Source: DASUGC01 sp035606665 (GTDB lineage Bacteria; Acidobacteriota; Vicinamibacteria; Vicinamibacterales; SCN-69-37). From it: a stretch of 64,000 bases of DNA. The stretch lies in the NCBI GenBank assembly GCA_035606665.1, contig DATNEY010000026.1, positions 308,900-372,899 of the forward strand, read 5' to 3'. The notes under the pieces are model-generated. The model did not search any database. It was not told the origin of the DNA and was given only the letters and a program-made list of their open reading frames with translations. A program made the position numbers and the translations under genes. Shown here piece after piece: positions 41,888-50,643 of this stretch (position 1 is its first letter; every line of letters begins with the position of its first letter).

Positions 41888-42622
41888 TTACAGTCGAGAA
41901 TCCGGGCGACCGAGGACCGCAATGAGGTACCGCAACTCATCGTCCGCGTCACCGTCGGCGACGGTCGCGGCAATCTCCTTGCGCAGAAGGCGTTTGTACC
42001 GGCGCCGCAATCGGTGCACAGCGACCCGAACTGCGCCTTCCGATTGCCCCAGGAGCCGCCCAACGTCGCCGTATGCAGCCGTGCCGCCTTCAGGCGTCAG
42101 GTACGGGGTGAGGGCGGCGAATTCGGCCTCCTTCCCAGCCAGGCGCGCGTTCTCGCGCAGCTTCCGCAACGTGCGATCCAGGACAGTTAGTGCCCACTGC
42201 CGCTCGTAGATCGCCTCCGGCGTTCTGGTGTCGGCCGGCTCCCGGCCGTATCGATCCTCGGCCCCTTCGAATTCGATTGATACATGCGCGTGGCCGCCGC
42301 CCCGTTTCAGGGCACGTCTGGAATCCACGTCATTCAGGATGAAGTGCTTCATCGAGGCGAGGAGGAACGAGCGGAAACGCCCGCGCTCCTTCCGTGCGGC
42401 GCCGGCGTCCTTCCGTTCGATGAATCTGGCGAAGAACGACTGCGTCAGGTCGCGGGCGTCCTCGGAGCCGTAGCCGTGTCGTCTCACGTAGGCGTACAGC
42501 GGAAACCAATATGCCTCGCACAGCGCCGCCAGCCCGTGCCTGGCGGCAGACGTGTCTTCACCTCCCGCGGCCACGACAAGGCTCCAGTGTGTCGTGTCAA
42601 AGCGGCCGGAGGCGTGCGACAT
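41888..42622 (-). CDS. ECF-type RNA polymerase sigma factor linked to a Ser/Thr kinase
   Basis: 244 residues. Region 2 covers LCEAYWFPLYAYVRRHGYGSEDARDLTQSFF and FRSFLLASMKHFILND. Region 4 has YGDVGRLLGQSEGAVRVAVHRLRRRYKRLLRKEI as its helix-turn-helix. The long linker is typical of sigma factors that accompany Ser/Thr kinases rather than anti-sigma factors. No anti-sigma gene is present; the next gene is the kinase. Regulation by phosphorylation is therefore the natural inference. TATACT lies 8 nt before the ATG. Confidence 0.85.
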   Translation of the reverse strand: MSHASGRFDTTHWSLVVAAGGEDTSAARHGLAALCEAYWFPLYAYVRRHGYGSEDARDLTQSFFARFIERKDAGAARKERGRFRSFLLASMKHFILNDVDSRRALKRGGGHAHVSIEFEGAEDRYGREPADTRTPEAIYERQWALTVLDRTLRKLRENARLAGKEAEFAALTPYLTPEGGTAAYGDVGRLLGQSEGAVRVAVHRLRRRYKRLLRKEIAATVADGDADDELRYLIAVLGRPDSRL

Positions 42623-42630
42623 GGACGCTG

Positions 42631-42636
42631 AGTATA
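42631..42636 (-). promoter_or_regulatory. -10-like TATACT for the sigma-kinase operon
   Basis: It ends 8 nt before the sigma-factor ATG. No Shine-Dalgarno intervenes. Confidence 0.4.
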
Positions 42637-42664
42637 GGGTCTCAGCGTCCCTGCGACTTGTTTC

Positions 42665-43102
42665 CTAGTGCGTCAGGTAGGCCTGGACCTGCCCGCAGTC
42701 ACGCCGGATTTCGCTGGCCTGTGTCTCGATGAGCTTACGCGTGCCCGGCGGGAAGATCTGATCGAGCGCGCCGCCGTACATGGCGAGTACGCGCTGTTCC
42801 TCCTGTTCGGCTTCGGCGATGAGCGACCGATCGTCCTGGTGGGCCCACATGTCGCGAATGGCGCGCCAGCGCCGATGCCAGGCGCCGCGGGCCGTGCCGT
42901 CGTGCGCCTCGGATCCACCAAGCCGCTGGGCGTGGGGCACGAGTTCGGAGGCGAAGAGCGCCCTGCGATCGGCCAGACCGGACATGACCGATTTCATTTG
43001 AGGATCCTTCAGCTGGTCCGCGATGTGGCGGAGAGATTCCTCCTCGTCCTTGCACATTTCGATCAGCCGGTTCAGTACCCAACGCTCGCTGTGATCGCTC
43101 AT
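42665..43102 (-). CDS. DUF2383/PA2169-family four-helix-bundle protein
   Basis: 145 residues, wholly helical. LNRLIEMCKDEEESLRHIADQLKDPQMKSVM and ADRRALFASELVPHAQRLGG follow the PA2169 family pattern (ferritin-like up-down bundle). The middle AHDGTARGAWHRRWRAIRD and the later EAEQEEQRVLAMY continue the bundle. Function unknown; relatives are often stress-induced. The ATG at 43102 has AAAGGGG upstream. It lies just upstream of the sigma-factor gene on the same strand but with its own start signals. Confidence 0.75.
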   Translation of the reverse strand: MSDHSERWVLNRLIEMCKDEEESLRHIADQLKDPQMKSVMSGLADRRALFASELVPHAQRLGGSEAHDGTARGAWHRRWRAIRDMWAHQDDRSLIAEAEQEEQRVLAMYGGALDQIFPPGTRKLIETQASEIRRDCGQVQAYLTH

Positions 43103-43412
43103 GGACGACCCCTTTCGATGAACAGGTGACTGGTGAACGAGCAAGGCGCTACGGCGTGGCCGCAGAGCAGTTGATTGGGGAAGAGGCGAGTCCTGCTGGC
43201 AGGCGCGTCAGACGGCAGCAGCCGCCTGCGCGCGACACGGGCCCGGGGGTGTCATGGGGGGACCTCGAATCTGACGCTACGCCCGCAAGAACCGGCTGTC
43301 AACCCCGGCTCAATCGGCACCGATGGCGTCTTAGGGTCGTCCCTGATTCTGCTGGCGCCTGTCGTGTTGGCGGAGTAGTCTCGGCGGGCACCCAGGCTAG
43401 TTCTCTTCATGG
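43103..43412. other. 310-bp divergent intergenic region
   Basis: Lies between the DUF2383 gene and the first carboxypeptidase-regulatory protein. It must contain both promoters. I see no long repeat, no hairpin of note and no convincing small gene. A weak TAGTTC lies 9 nt before the ATG at 43413. Confidence 0.4.
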
Positions 43413-45455
43413 ATGCGAGGTCGTGCGATGGCCCCTGAACTTCGCTTGACTGGATCGCTTGCTGTTCTGGTGTTCTGTTCGGCCCTTTCGGCGGCGCCCC
43501 GGCAACTGGCCGGCGGCCAGGCGGCCGCGCCGACACCTGGCGGGTTCATCCTTGGACGTGCTGTTGACGGCACGACAGGGAAGGCACTCGCCGGCGCGCA
43601 AGTCTCGCTGAACTCAGCCACACAGACCGCGCCCGCACTGGCGGGCGCACCGCCCGCAACCCTGAGCCGATTCCCGATGCGGGTGATCAGCGACGGCAAT
43701 GGCGCATTTGTCTTTCGTGATCTGCCCGCCGGGTCGTACTCAATCACCGCAACGCGGTCGGGCTATGCCGTGGCGGCGCTCGGGCGGAATTCCGCGACGG
43801 ATACCGGAAGTCAGCTGGTCACGCTCACCGACGGCGAAAAGCGCGGCGGTGTGACGCTCAAGTTCTGGAAATTCGGATCGATCAGTGGAACGGTGCGGGA
43901 TGAAGCGGGCGAGTCGCTCATCGGAATCCAGCTCAGGATCTTCAGGAGAGCCGTTCTCGGAGGACGCCTGCGGCTGACCAGCTTCGGCAACATGCCGACC
44001 ACCGACGATCGCGGCATTTACCGCGCGGGCGAGCTTGCTCCCGGTGACTACATCATCGGCGTCGTCACCACACAGGCCACCGTCCCCATTTCGATTCAGG
44101 ACCTCTACGAGGCGTCGACAAAGGACGGAAGCTCGAGCGAATTCAGGCGCCAGCTCGATCGATCGGGTTCCACAGTGCTTGGCGGTGGAAACCTTACGAC
44201 CGCCGGGACCCGGTACGGCACGTTGCTTCTGCAGGGCGGCGCAGGATTCAACAGTTCAACCGTCATCAATCCACCCGGAGATGAGAGCCGGGTGTTCGTG
44301 TATCCCACGACGTTCTTCCCGTCCGCGACAGTGATTGGCGAGGCGACTGTGCTGACCGTGGGGGCCGGTGAGGACCGGACCGGCACCGATTTTCACCTGA
44401 AGCCGGTCCCGACGACGCGTGTATCCGGCAGACTCGTTGGCTCTGACACGGAGGCTGCGAACACCGCGCTGACACTGGTGCACGTGTCCACGGGCGATGT
44501 CCAACGTGACTACGATCTGGCGACCGCAACGACGTTTGCGGACGGAACCGGAGCCTTCACATTCTTGGGCGTTCCCCCGGGTGACTACACGGTTCGCGCG
44601 CTGAAAGTTCCTCCGCGGCCCATTGCCACGACGTCACCGATGTCGACCGTCATTCAGACCGGAACCGGCGGCGTGATTTCGAGCGGAGGAGGGCCGACAC
44701 CGCCTCCTCCGATTCCACCCGAGCCTACCTGGTGGGCCAGCACCGCCGTCGTCGTTACCGATCGAGACGTGTCGGGGCTCACGGTGACGTTGCGGCAGGG
44801 CGCGCGACTCTCGGGAACCCTGGAGTTCGACGGTGCTGCGGAGCGGCCGGCGGCCGATCGGTTGAGACTGACCTCCCTGCAGTTCGAACAGGCCGATGCG
44901 CGACAGGCCTCGTTCAATCAATTCACGCTTCAGCGCGCGGTCGTGGACGCGAACGGTCAGTTCAAGACCTATCAGCTGCCACCCGGCAAATACGTCGTTA
45001 GAGCCGCCGGCATTCCCGGATGGACCCTGCGGAGCGCCGTTGTGCGAGGCAAGGACGTGGCTGATTCGCCGTTCGACTTGACGGATGAGGACCTCGGCAA
45101 CATCGTCGTGACCTTCACGGACAAGGTCACTGAAATGTCGGGAACCGTGCGCAACCCGAAGGGGCCGGACCCTTCTGCAACTGTGCTGGTCTTTCCAGTG
45201 GATACGTCACTCTGGATCGATCACGGACCTGCCCCGAGGCGATTTCGTGCAATTCGTGCGGGCGCTGACAGCACGTATCGTTTGACTGGGATCGCGGCCG
45301 GTGAGTATCTGGCCGTCGCGATTCCCGGCGGTACACCTGTCGACTGGATCGATCCTCGCTACCTGCAGAAGCTGGCTGCTGTCGCCACTCGCTTGACTGT
45401 GATCGAGGGTGAGAAGAAGAGCCTGGGCCTGGACACGAAGGAGGTGCGGCGATGA
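43413..45455 (+). CDS. secreted protein with repeated carboxypeptidase-regulatory-like domains (paralogue 1)
   Basis: 680 residues with a signal peptide (LTGSLAVLVFCSALSAAP). At least four beta-sandwich units follow: FILGRAVDGTTGKALAGAQVSL, GSISGTVRDEAGESLIGIQLRIF, TRVSGRLVGSDTEAAN and EMSGTVRNPKGPDPSATVLVF. Each has the DxxGxYxxxxLPPGxY-like closing strand. The domain is found in TonB plugs, peptidase tails and adhesins, where it binds or spaces. A proline-rich hinge (PTPPPPIPPEPTWW) splits the protein. ATG at 43428 is an alternative start. It is coupled to the next gene by an ATGA overlap. Confidence 0.8.
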   Translation: MRGRAMAPELRLTGSLAVLVFCSALSAAPRQLAGGQAAAPTPGGFILGRAVDGTTGKALAGAQVSLNSATQTAPALAGAPPATLSRFPMRVISDGNGAFVFRDLPAGSYSITATRSGYAVAALGRNSATDTGSQLVTLTDGEKRGGVTLKFWKFGSISGTVRDEAGESLIGIQLRIFRRAVLGGRLRLTSFGNMPTTDDRGIYRAGELAPGDYIIGVVTTQATVPISIQDLYEASTKDGSSSEFRRQLDRSGSTVLGGGNLTTAGTRYGTLLLQGGAGFNSSTVINPPGDESRVFVYPTTFFPSATVIGEATVLTVGAGEDRTGTDFHLKPVPTTRVSGRLVGSDTEAANTALTLVHVSTGDVQRDYDLATATTFADGTGAFTFLGVPPGDYTVRALKVPPRPIATTSPMSTVIQTGTGGVISSGGGPTPPPPIPPEPTWWASTAVVVTDRDVSGLTVTLRQGARLSGTLEFDGAAERPAADRLRLTSLQFEQADARQASFNQFTLQRAVVDANGQFKTYQLPPGKYVVRAAGIPGWTLRSAVVRGKDVADSPFDLTDEDLGNIVVTFTDKVTEMSGTVRNPKGPDPSATVLVFPVDTSLWIDHGPAPRRFRAIRAGADSTYRLTGIAAGEYLAVAIPGGTPVDWIDPRYLQKLAAVATRLTVIEGEKKSLGLDTKEVRR

Positions 45456-47221
45456 CGAGTCGTTGCTCGCTGCCGTTGTTCGCCATCTTCTGTGCCGCGT
45501 CGGCAGTGGCCGCGCAGCAAGCGCCTGCCCGGGATAATGCGCCGGCGCGCTGGGTGGGAAGTGCCACGCTAGCCGGCACTGTTCTGAATGACGTGACCGG
45601 CGCTCCTGTCCGTCGAGCGACCGTGAACGTCTGGAGTTCGGACTCAAGTGTCCGGCTGTCGACCGTAACGAACGACGCTGGCCGATTCCAATTCATCGAC
45701 CTGCCAGACGGGCGGTACGGCGCCAGCGTCTCGAAGCGCGGGTACGTCACGATGAACTACGGTGCGACGCGGCCTCTGCGGCCAGGAACGACATTCGTCG
45801 TCGCGCCAGGCGAGCGCAAGACAGGCATCACACTCCGGCTGCCACCAGGCGCGGTCATCACCGGGACAGTGCGGAATCGCCTCGGGGATCCGGTAGCCGG
45901 CGCACGGGTGAGCGTGCTGCGGATGGCGTTTTACGGACCCGAGGGCGGCAAGCAGCTGGCGCCCGCGGGCATTGGTGGCTTCGGAGACGCCACCGACGAT
46001 CAAGGGGAGTTCCGGGCGTACGGGCTGCCGGCGGGTGAGTACTGGATCGTGGCGACCGTGGGAATCGGCATTCGGAATTCGACCGAGCTTCGCGAGACCA
46101 CCGCGTCGGAGATCGATTGGGCAACACGGGAGCTCCAGTCGCCGGGTGGTCCGTTCAAACCGGAGACGGGCCGGGCCGTGGACTATGCGCCGGTGTTCTA
46201 TCCCGGCGTGCCGACCCAGGCTGCCGCCGGCTCGATAACGGTGAAAGCCGGTGAGGAACGCAGAGGGGTTGATGTGCTCCTTGATCCCGTTCCGACGGCC
46301 AAGATCACCGGCACAGTTGTGTCGCCAGTGGGACCGCTGCCGCCGAGCCTGCAGGTCAACGTCGTCGCGCACGAGACTACTCCGGGAATCCCGTTCAGCG
46401 GTTTTGGCACCGCGAGAGTCGACGCCGCCGGGAAGTTCGTCAATTCCGGTCTGCCTCCAGGGGATTACACCATCACCGTGCGCGCGGCACAGGGCCGCGG
46501 CGCCGGCGTGGGATCCGCCGCCGCACTCTTCGGCCTCGCCGTCGTCACAGTCAACGGCGTGGACGTCGACACAACGGTGACGATGGGATCGGGCGTTTCA
46601 GTGTCGGGCGGAGTGACTTTCGACGCTCACACGTCGAAGCCGCCCTCGAGCCTCGCAAGCGCCAGAGTCTCGCTCACTGCCGAACGGGGCAAGGCGCCTA
46701 CGCTCGGTGTGCCTGCAGTGACGCCGGACGCATCTGGCAAGTTCACGTTCGTCGGCGTGACACCGGGCCGTTATCGCGTCAGTGCATTTGGAATTGGCGG
46801 CTGGATTCTCCGCAGCGCCACGATCGGCGGGCGGGACGCCATGGACTCATTCGTCGAGATCGGCACGGACGATGTCGGCGGCGTCGAGCTGACGTTCACG
46901 GATCTTCAGCAGGAGATCACCGGCGATTTGCTCGATGCGTCAGGCAAGCCGGCGCCCGAGTTCTACATCATTCTTTTTCCAGTGAACAAGGCGTTCTGGG
47001 CCGGCCAGTCGCGCCGCATCATGATGGCGAGACCAGGCGCCGACGGCCAGTTCAAGTTTCCAAACCCGCCGCCGGGTGACTACTTGATCGCCGCGGTGAC
47101 GGACGTAGAACAGGGCGAATGGTTTGATCCTGCCTTCCTCGAGCAGTTGGTCGGCGCGGCGACGAAGCTCTCGCTGGCCGAAGGCGAGAAGAAGGCGCAG
47201 AGTCTTAGGATCAAACGCTGA
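45452..47221 (+). CDS. secreted protein with repeated carboxypeptidase-regulatory-like domains (paralogue 2)
   Basis: 589 residues with the same plan as the preceding gene: a signal peptide (LPLFAIFCAASAVAAQ), then ATLAGTVLNDVTGAPVRRATVNVW, AVITGTVRNRLGDPVAGARVSVL, AKITGTVVSPVGPLPPSLQVNVV and a shared ending. Both proteins finish with a GWxLRSAxxxGxDxxDSxxE block, a DxxxxxxxTFTD strand and ...LSLAEGEKK / LTVIEGEKK. They look like a tandem duplication. The ATG overlaps the upstream stop (ATGA), and AAGGAGG lies 7 bp before it. Confidence 0.8.
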   Translation: MTSRCSLPLFAIFCAASAVAAQQAPARDNAPARWVGSATLAGTVLNDVTGAPVRRATVNVWSSDSSVRLSTVTNDAGRFQFIDLPDGRYGASVSKRGYVTMNYGATRPLRPGTTFVVAPGERKTGITLRLPPGAVITGTVRNRLGDPVAGARVSVLRMAFYGPEGGKQLAPAGIGGFGDATDDQGEFRAYGLPAGEYWIVATVGIGIRNSTELRETTASEIDWATRELQSPGGPFKPETGRAVDYAPVFYPGVPTQAAAGSITVKAGEERRGVDVLLDPVPTAKITGTVVSPVGPLPPSLQVNVVAHETTPGIPFSGFGTARVDAAGKFVNSGLPPGDYTITVRAAQGRGAGVGSAAALFGLAVVTVNGVDVDTTVTMGSGVSVSGGVTFDAHTSKPPSSLASARVSLTAERGKAPTLGVPAVTPDASGKFTFVGVTPGRYRVSAFGIGGWILRSATIGGRDAMDSFVEIGTDDVGGVELTFTDLQQEITGDLLDASGKPAPEFYIILFPVNKAFWAGQSRRIMMARPGADGQFKFPNPPPGDYLIAAVTDVEQGEWFDPAFLEQLVGAATKLSLAEGEKKAQSLRIKR

Positions 47222-47227
47222 GTGGAG

Positions 47228-47247
47228 GCCGGGTCTTTAGACCCGGC
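47228..47247. terminator. hairpin between convergent genes
   Basis: GCCGGGTCT, TT, AGACCCGGC: a perfect 9-bp stem 7 nt after one stop and 2 nt before the other. No T-tract. Similar in style to one half of the REP-like elements. Confidence 0.5.
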
Positions 47248-47249
47248 GT

Positions 47250-49415
47250 TCAGTACTCAGCGGTTTCCTTGATGGCCTTCAGCACGTCGGCCGAACCCGG
47301 CAGGATGACCTCCTCGAGGTCAGGGCAGTAGGCGACCGGCGTGTCCATCGCGCCGACGCGACGGACCGGCGCATCCAGGTACTCGAAGAGATCGCTGGCG
47401 ACACGCGCAGCCAACTCCGCGCCGAAGCCGCACGTCAGCTGATCCTCGTGTGCGATGACGATGCGGCTGGTGTCCCTGACCGCCGAAGCGATCGCGTCCC
47501 AGTCGAACGGCATGATCGTGCGCAGGTCGAGCACCTTCGTGCTGATACCGTCCTTTTCGGCCTGCTGCGCCGCCAGAATCGTGCGCTGCACGAGCGCGCC
47601 CCAGGTCACGACCACCACGTCCGTGCCCTCGCGCTTGACCGCGGCCTTGCCGAACGGAATCGTGTAGTTCGAGCCTGGGTACTCGGCCTTGTTGTACGTC
47701 TGCCGGTACAGATGCTTGTGCTCGAGGAAGAGCACGGGATCGTCGCAGCGGATTGCCGTCCGCAGCAGGCCCGCCGCATCCTCCGCGTTGGACGGGTACA
47801 CCACGCGAATACCGGGGCAGTGCGCGAAGATGCTCTCGCCGGACTGGCTGTGGTACGGCGCGCCGCCGCGCAGATACCCGCCGCTCGCCGTGCGGATCAC
47901 CATCGGGCACGAGAACGCGTTGCTCGAGCGGTACCTGAGCATCGCGACTTCGTTCCGGATCTGCATCATCGCCGGCCAGATGTAGTCGAAGAACTGGATC
48001 TCGACGACGGGCTTGAGTCCGCGCACGGCCATGCCGAGCGCGCGGCCGACGATGTTGGCCTCCGCGAGCGGGGAGTTGAACACGCGATCGGAACCGAACG
48101 CCTTCTGGAGTCCGTGCGTCACCTTGAAGACTCCGCCCTTGCCCTGGACTTCCTTCAGGTTCTCCTCATGGGTGGCGTCTGCAACGTCCTCGCCGAACAT
48201 GACGATGCGCGGGTTGGCCGCCATCTCGTCCTTCATCGTCCGGTTGATCGCGGCAACCATCGTGTCCGGCTTGCCTTCGGGCGCAGGCTGGGACTCGAAT
48301 GCCTTCGACGATGGATCGACGTCGGGTGAGTAGACCCACAGCCCGGCGGTCTTTCTCGCGGGCTTCTCGGCCTTCACGGCGGTCTCGGCCGCCTCGGTGA
48401 TTTCGCGATCGACGTCCTTCAGGATGGCACCGAGATCTTGATCAGTCGCGAAGCCACGTTCTTTGAGGACGGCGGCAAACTTGGTGATCGGATCGCGGGT
48501 CGCTTCTTCCGCCCGCTCCGCAGGCGTCTTGTACAGCTTCTCGTCGTCCGACAGAGAGTGCGAGTAGGGGCGCGTGACCTTGGCGTGGACCAACGCGGGC
48601 CCCTTGCGCGCCCGGCAGTAGGCCACCGCATCGACCATCGTGCGGTGGCTCTCGAAGACGTCCGTGCCGTCGCAACGGAGGACGTGCAAGCCGGGGAACG
48701 ATTCGACGACGTCGGAGATGCTGCCGCCGGGCGTCTGCACCTCGACGGGCACCGAGATCGCGTATCCGTTGTCTTCGATGACGAACACCACGGGCAGCTG
48801 CCGCACGCATGCGGTGCTGAGCGACTCCCAGAACTCGCCTTCGGACGTGGTGCCGTCGCCGATGGAGACGTACACGACCTCGTCTTTCTTGAACTTCTTG
48901 TCGGGATTCGCGATGCCCGTGAGCTTGCCGTAGAGCAGTCCGGCCTCGGCGCACCCGACCGCGTGCAGGCATTGCGTGCCGGTGGGGCTCGACTGCGAGA
49001 TGATGTTGAGCGCCTTGTGGCCCCAGTGCGACGGCATTTGACGGCCGCCGCTGGCCGGGTCGTCCTTCGCGCCGACGGCCGCGAGGAACATCTCGAGCGG
49101 CGTCATGCCGAGTTCGAGACAGAGAGCGCGATCGCGGTAGTACGGGAAGAACCAGTCGTAGCCCGCCTTCATCGTGAGACCGGCGGCGACCATGATTGCT
49201 TCGTGTCCCGCGCCGCTGATCTGGAAAAAGATCAGGCTCTGGTTCTTGAGCTGGATTTCCTTGTCGTCGATCCGGCGGGACAACAGCATCGTCCGGTAGA
49301 TCCGGAGAGCTTCGTCCCTCGAGAACCCGTCCATCGTGGCTGACGCCCCGCCAGTCCTTGGCGCCTCCGCGGTCTGCGCGTGCATCCTGCCGTTGGTGTG
49401 GGGCCGCTGCTTCAT
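47250..49415 (-). CDS. fused alpha-beta E1 component of a 2-oxoacid dehydrogenase
   Basis: 721 residues. The first half is an E1-alpha: LLSRRIDDKEIQLKNQ, SGAGHEAI, the TPP motif GDGTTSEGEFWESL...EDNGYAIS. The second half is an E1-beta: MFGEDVADATHEENLKEVQGKGGVFKVTHGLQ, FNSPLAEANIVGRALGMAVRGL, PYHSQSGESIFAHCPGI and HEDQLTCGFGAELAARV. The sequence is closest in feel to branched-chain or acetoin-type E1 proteins fused into one chain. It decarboxylates a 2-oxoacid and passes the acyl group to lipoyl-E2. No E2 or E3 gene is adjacent. TATAAT lies 10 nt before the chosen ATG. Confidence 0.9.
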   Translation of the reverse strand: MKQRPHTNGRMHAQTAEAPRTGGASATMDGFSRDEALRIYRTMLLSRRIDDKEIQLKNQSLIFFQISGAGHEAIMVAAGLTMKAGYDWFFPYYRDRALCLELGMTPLEMFLAAVGAKDDPASGGRQMPSHWGHKALNIISQSSPTGTQCLHAVGCAEAGLLYGKLTGIANPDKKFKKDEVVYVSIGDGTTSEGEFWESLSTACVRQLPVVFVIEDNGYAISVPVEVQTPGGSISDVVESFPGLHVLRCDGTDVFESHRTMVDAVAYCRARKGPALVHAKVTRPYSHSLSDDEKLYKTPAERAEEATRDPITKFAAVLKERGFATDQDLGAILKDVDREITEAAETAVKAEKPARKTAGLWVYSPDVDPSSKAFESQPAPEGKPDTMVAAINRTMKDEMAANPRIVMFGEDVADATHEENLKEVQGKGGVFKVTHGLQKAFGSDRVFNSPLAEANIVGRALGMAVRGLKPVVEIQFFDYIWPAMMQIRNEVAMLRYRSSNAFSCPMVIRTASGGYLRGGAPYHSQSGESIFAHCPGIRVVYPSNAEDAAGLLRTAIRCDDPVLFLEHKHLYRQTYNKAEYPGSNYTIPFGKAAVKREGTDVVVVTWGALVQRTILAAQQAEKDGISTKVLDLRTIMPFDWDAIASAVRDTSRIVIAHEDQLTCGFGAELAARVASDLFEYLDAPVRRVGAMDTPVAYCPDLEEVILPGSADVLKAIKETAEY

Positions 49416-49425
49416 GCAACCGTCG

Positions 49426-49431
49426 ATTATA
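49426..49431 (-). promoter_or_regulatory. consensus -10 TATAAT for the E1 gene
   Basis: A perfect TATAAT ends 10 nt before the ATG at 49415, giving a very short leader. No -35 recognised. Confidence 0.5.
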
Positions 49432-49446
49432 CTGCCACGACTTAAC

Positions 49447-49488
49447 ACGGAGATCACGCAGGATTACACGGAGATCACGGAGGATTAT
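49447..49488. repeat. period-9 spacer repeat (CACGGAGAT unit) providing a Shine-Dalgarno
   Basis: CACGGAGAT, CACGCAGGA, TTACACGGA, GATCACGGA, GGATT. The last units contain the GGAGG that precedes the cupin ATG. Confidence 0.75.
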
Positions 49489-49810
49489 GCCGAATGCGCC
49501 GCCGATTCTCTTCCGCTGGGCCGATATCGAGCTCGACAAAGTGACAGAAATGGTGTCGCGGAAGGAAATTCAGTGCGATGGTGAGTCGCTGGTCCAGACG
49601 TATCTGAAAAAAGGCGCGCTGGTTCCGACACACACCCACGGCGGCCACCAGTGGGTTTACGTTCTACAGGGAACGTTACGTGTCATGTCAGGTGGGGAGG
49701 CGGTCATCGCGAACGAGGGAGACGTCGTGCGTATCGCCGCCGGCGCGGACCATCAGGCTGAAGCGCTCGAGGACACGTTCCTGATGACGGTGACGGGTGA
49801 CGACAGGTAG
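49487..49810 (+). CDS. small cupin-domain protein
   Basis: 107 residues, one cupin barrel. The first motif is PTHTHGGHQWVYVLQGTLRVMSGG (metal-type histidines), and the second is NEGDVVRIAAGADHQAEALEDT with a single histidine. Probably binds a metal and a small ligand; function unknown. The start at 49487 is supported by GGAGG 3 nt upstream, itself part of the repeat. An upstream in-frame ATG overlaps the divergent E1 gene and is rejected. Confidence 0.8.
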   Translation: MPNAPPILFRWADIELDKVTEMVSRKEIQCDGESLVQTYLKKGALVPTHTHGGHQWVYVLQGTLRVMSGGEAVIANEGDVVRIAAGADHQAEALEDTFLMTVTGDDR

Positions 49811-49816
49811 CGACGG

Positions 49817-50581
49817 TTAGTGAACCGTGAAGTTCCCGCCACCGCCCCGGCCCCCCTGGTGGACGTTGAACTTCTTGCGCATGCGGTCCATGCGCCACTT
49901 TGTGAGGCGGTACTGAACCGACAGTTTCAGGCTGGTCGGGCCGCTGAGATAGAGCCAGCCGACGACAAGTCCCGCCAGATGCGTGGCTTCGGCCACCGAC
50001 CCGTTGGTTCCCGTGATGGCCGCGAGGAACGCCATGCCGCCCATGAGCGATGCCGCGACGCGCGCCGGCAGCGGGAAGATGAACATGAAGAGCATGTTTC
50101 GATGCGGGAACAGAAGCGCCCACGCGAACAGCAGGCCGTAGATGGCGCCCGACGCCCCGATCGTGACATGCGTGTAGATGTCACGCGTGACGGCATAGGG
50201 CAGCAGTGCGACGAGCGCGGTGCACACGCCGGCGCCGATACCGGTGACCGCGTAGTACTTCACGAATCCGCGGGTGCCCCACCTGCGTTCGAGGTCCACT
50301 CCGAACATCCAGAGGGCCAGCATGTTGAAGAGGATGTGCATGAAGCCCGTGGCGTCGTGCACGAACATGTAGGTCACGAGGCGCCAGACCTGTCCGCCTT
50401 CGAAAACGGCGCTCGGTGACAGGCCGAGCACATCCGAGATGAGTTCGGAGTGCGCGAAACTGACCATGAAGAAGCACGCCAGGAAGACCGCGACGTTCGC
50501 GATCACGATGGCCTTGACGGCGGGAGTCATCGGGCCCGGGCCGATGACGACAGCCGGGCCTTGAGGCGAATAACTTCTCAC
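49817..50581 (-). CDS. rhomboid-family intramembrane serine protease
   Basis: 254 residues, six or more membrane helices. Catalytic serine in VTIGASGAIYGLLFAW, catalytic histidine in EATHLAGLVVGWLYL, and the membrane-edge HILFNMLALWMFG loop, all in order. It cleaves transmembrane segments of other proteins. The cytoplasmic tail is basic and ends HQGGRGGGGNF, another glycine/arginine-rich end. The GTG start lies 6 nt after TAGCAT. It follows murJ on the same strand with a period-8 repeat between. Confidence 0.9.
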   Translation of the reverse strand: MRSYSPQGPAVVIGPGPMTPAVKAIVIANVAVFLACFFMVSFAHSELISDVLGLSPSAVFEGGQVWRLVTYMFVHDATGFMHILFNMLALWMFGVDLERRWGTRGFVKYYAVTGIGAGVCTALVALLPYAVTRDIYTHVTIGASGAIYGLLFAWALLFPHRNMLFMFIFPLPARVAASLMGGMAFLAAITGTNGSVAEATHLAGLVVGWLYLSGPTSLKLSVQYRLTKWRMDRMRKKFNVHQGGRGGGGNFTVH

Positions 50582-50587
50582 AGAGCG

Positions 50588-50593
50588 ATGCTA
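50588..50593 (-). promoter_or_regulatory. -10-like TAGCAT, leaderless promoter candidate (rhomboid)
   Basis: It ends 6 nt before the GTG at 50581 and sits just beside the period-8 repeat. Confidence 0.4.
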
Positions 50594-50595
50594 TC

Positions 50596-50643
50596 TCAGG
50601 TGCGTCAGGTCCTCAGGTTCTCGAGTGCTCAGGTTCCCTGGGT
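50596..50643. repeat. period-8 spacer repeat (TCAGGTTC unit)
   Basis: TCAGGTGC, TCAGGTCC, TCAGGTTC, TCGAGTGC, TCAGGTTC with one inserted base. It covers the 3' end of murJ. The unit is closely related to that at 56097. Confidence 0.8.
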
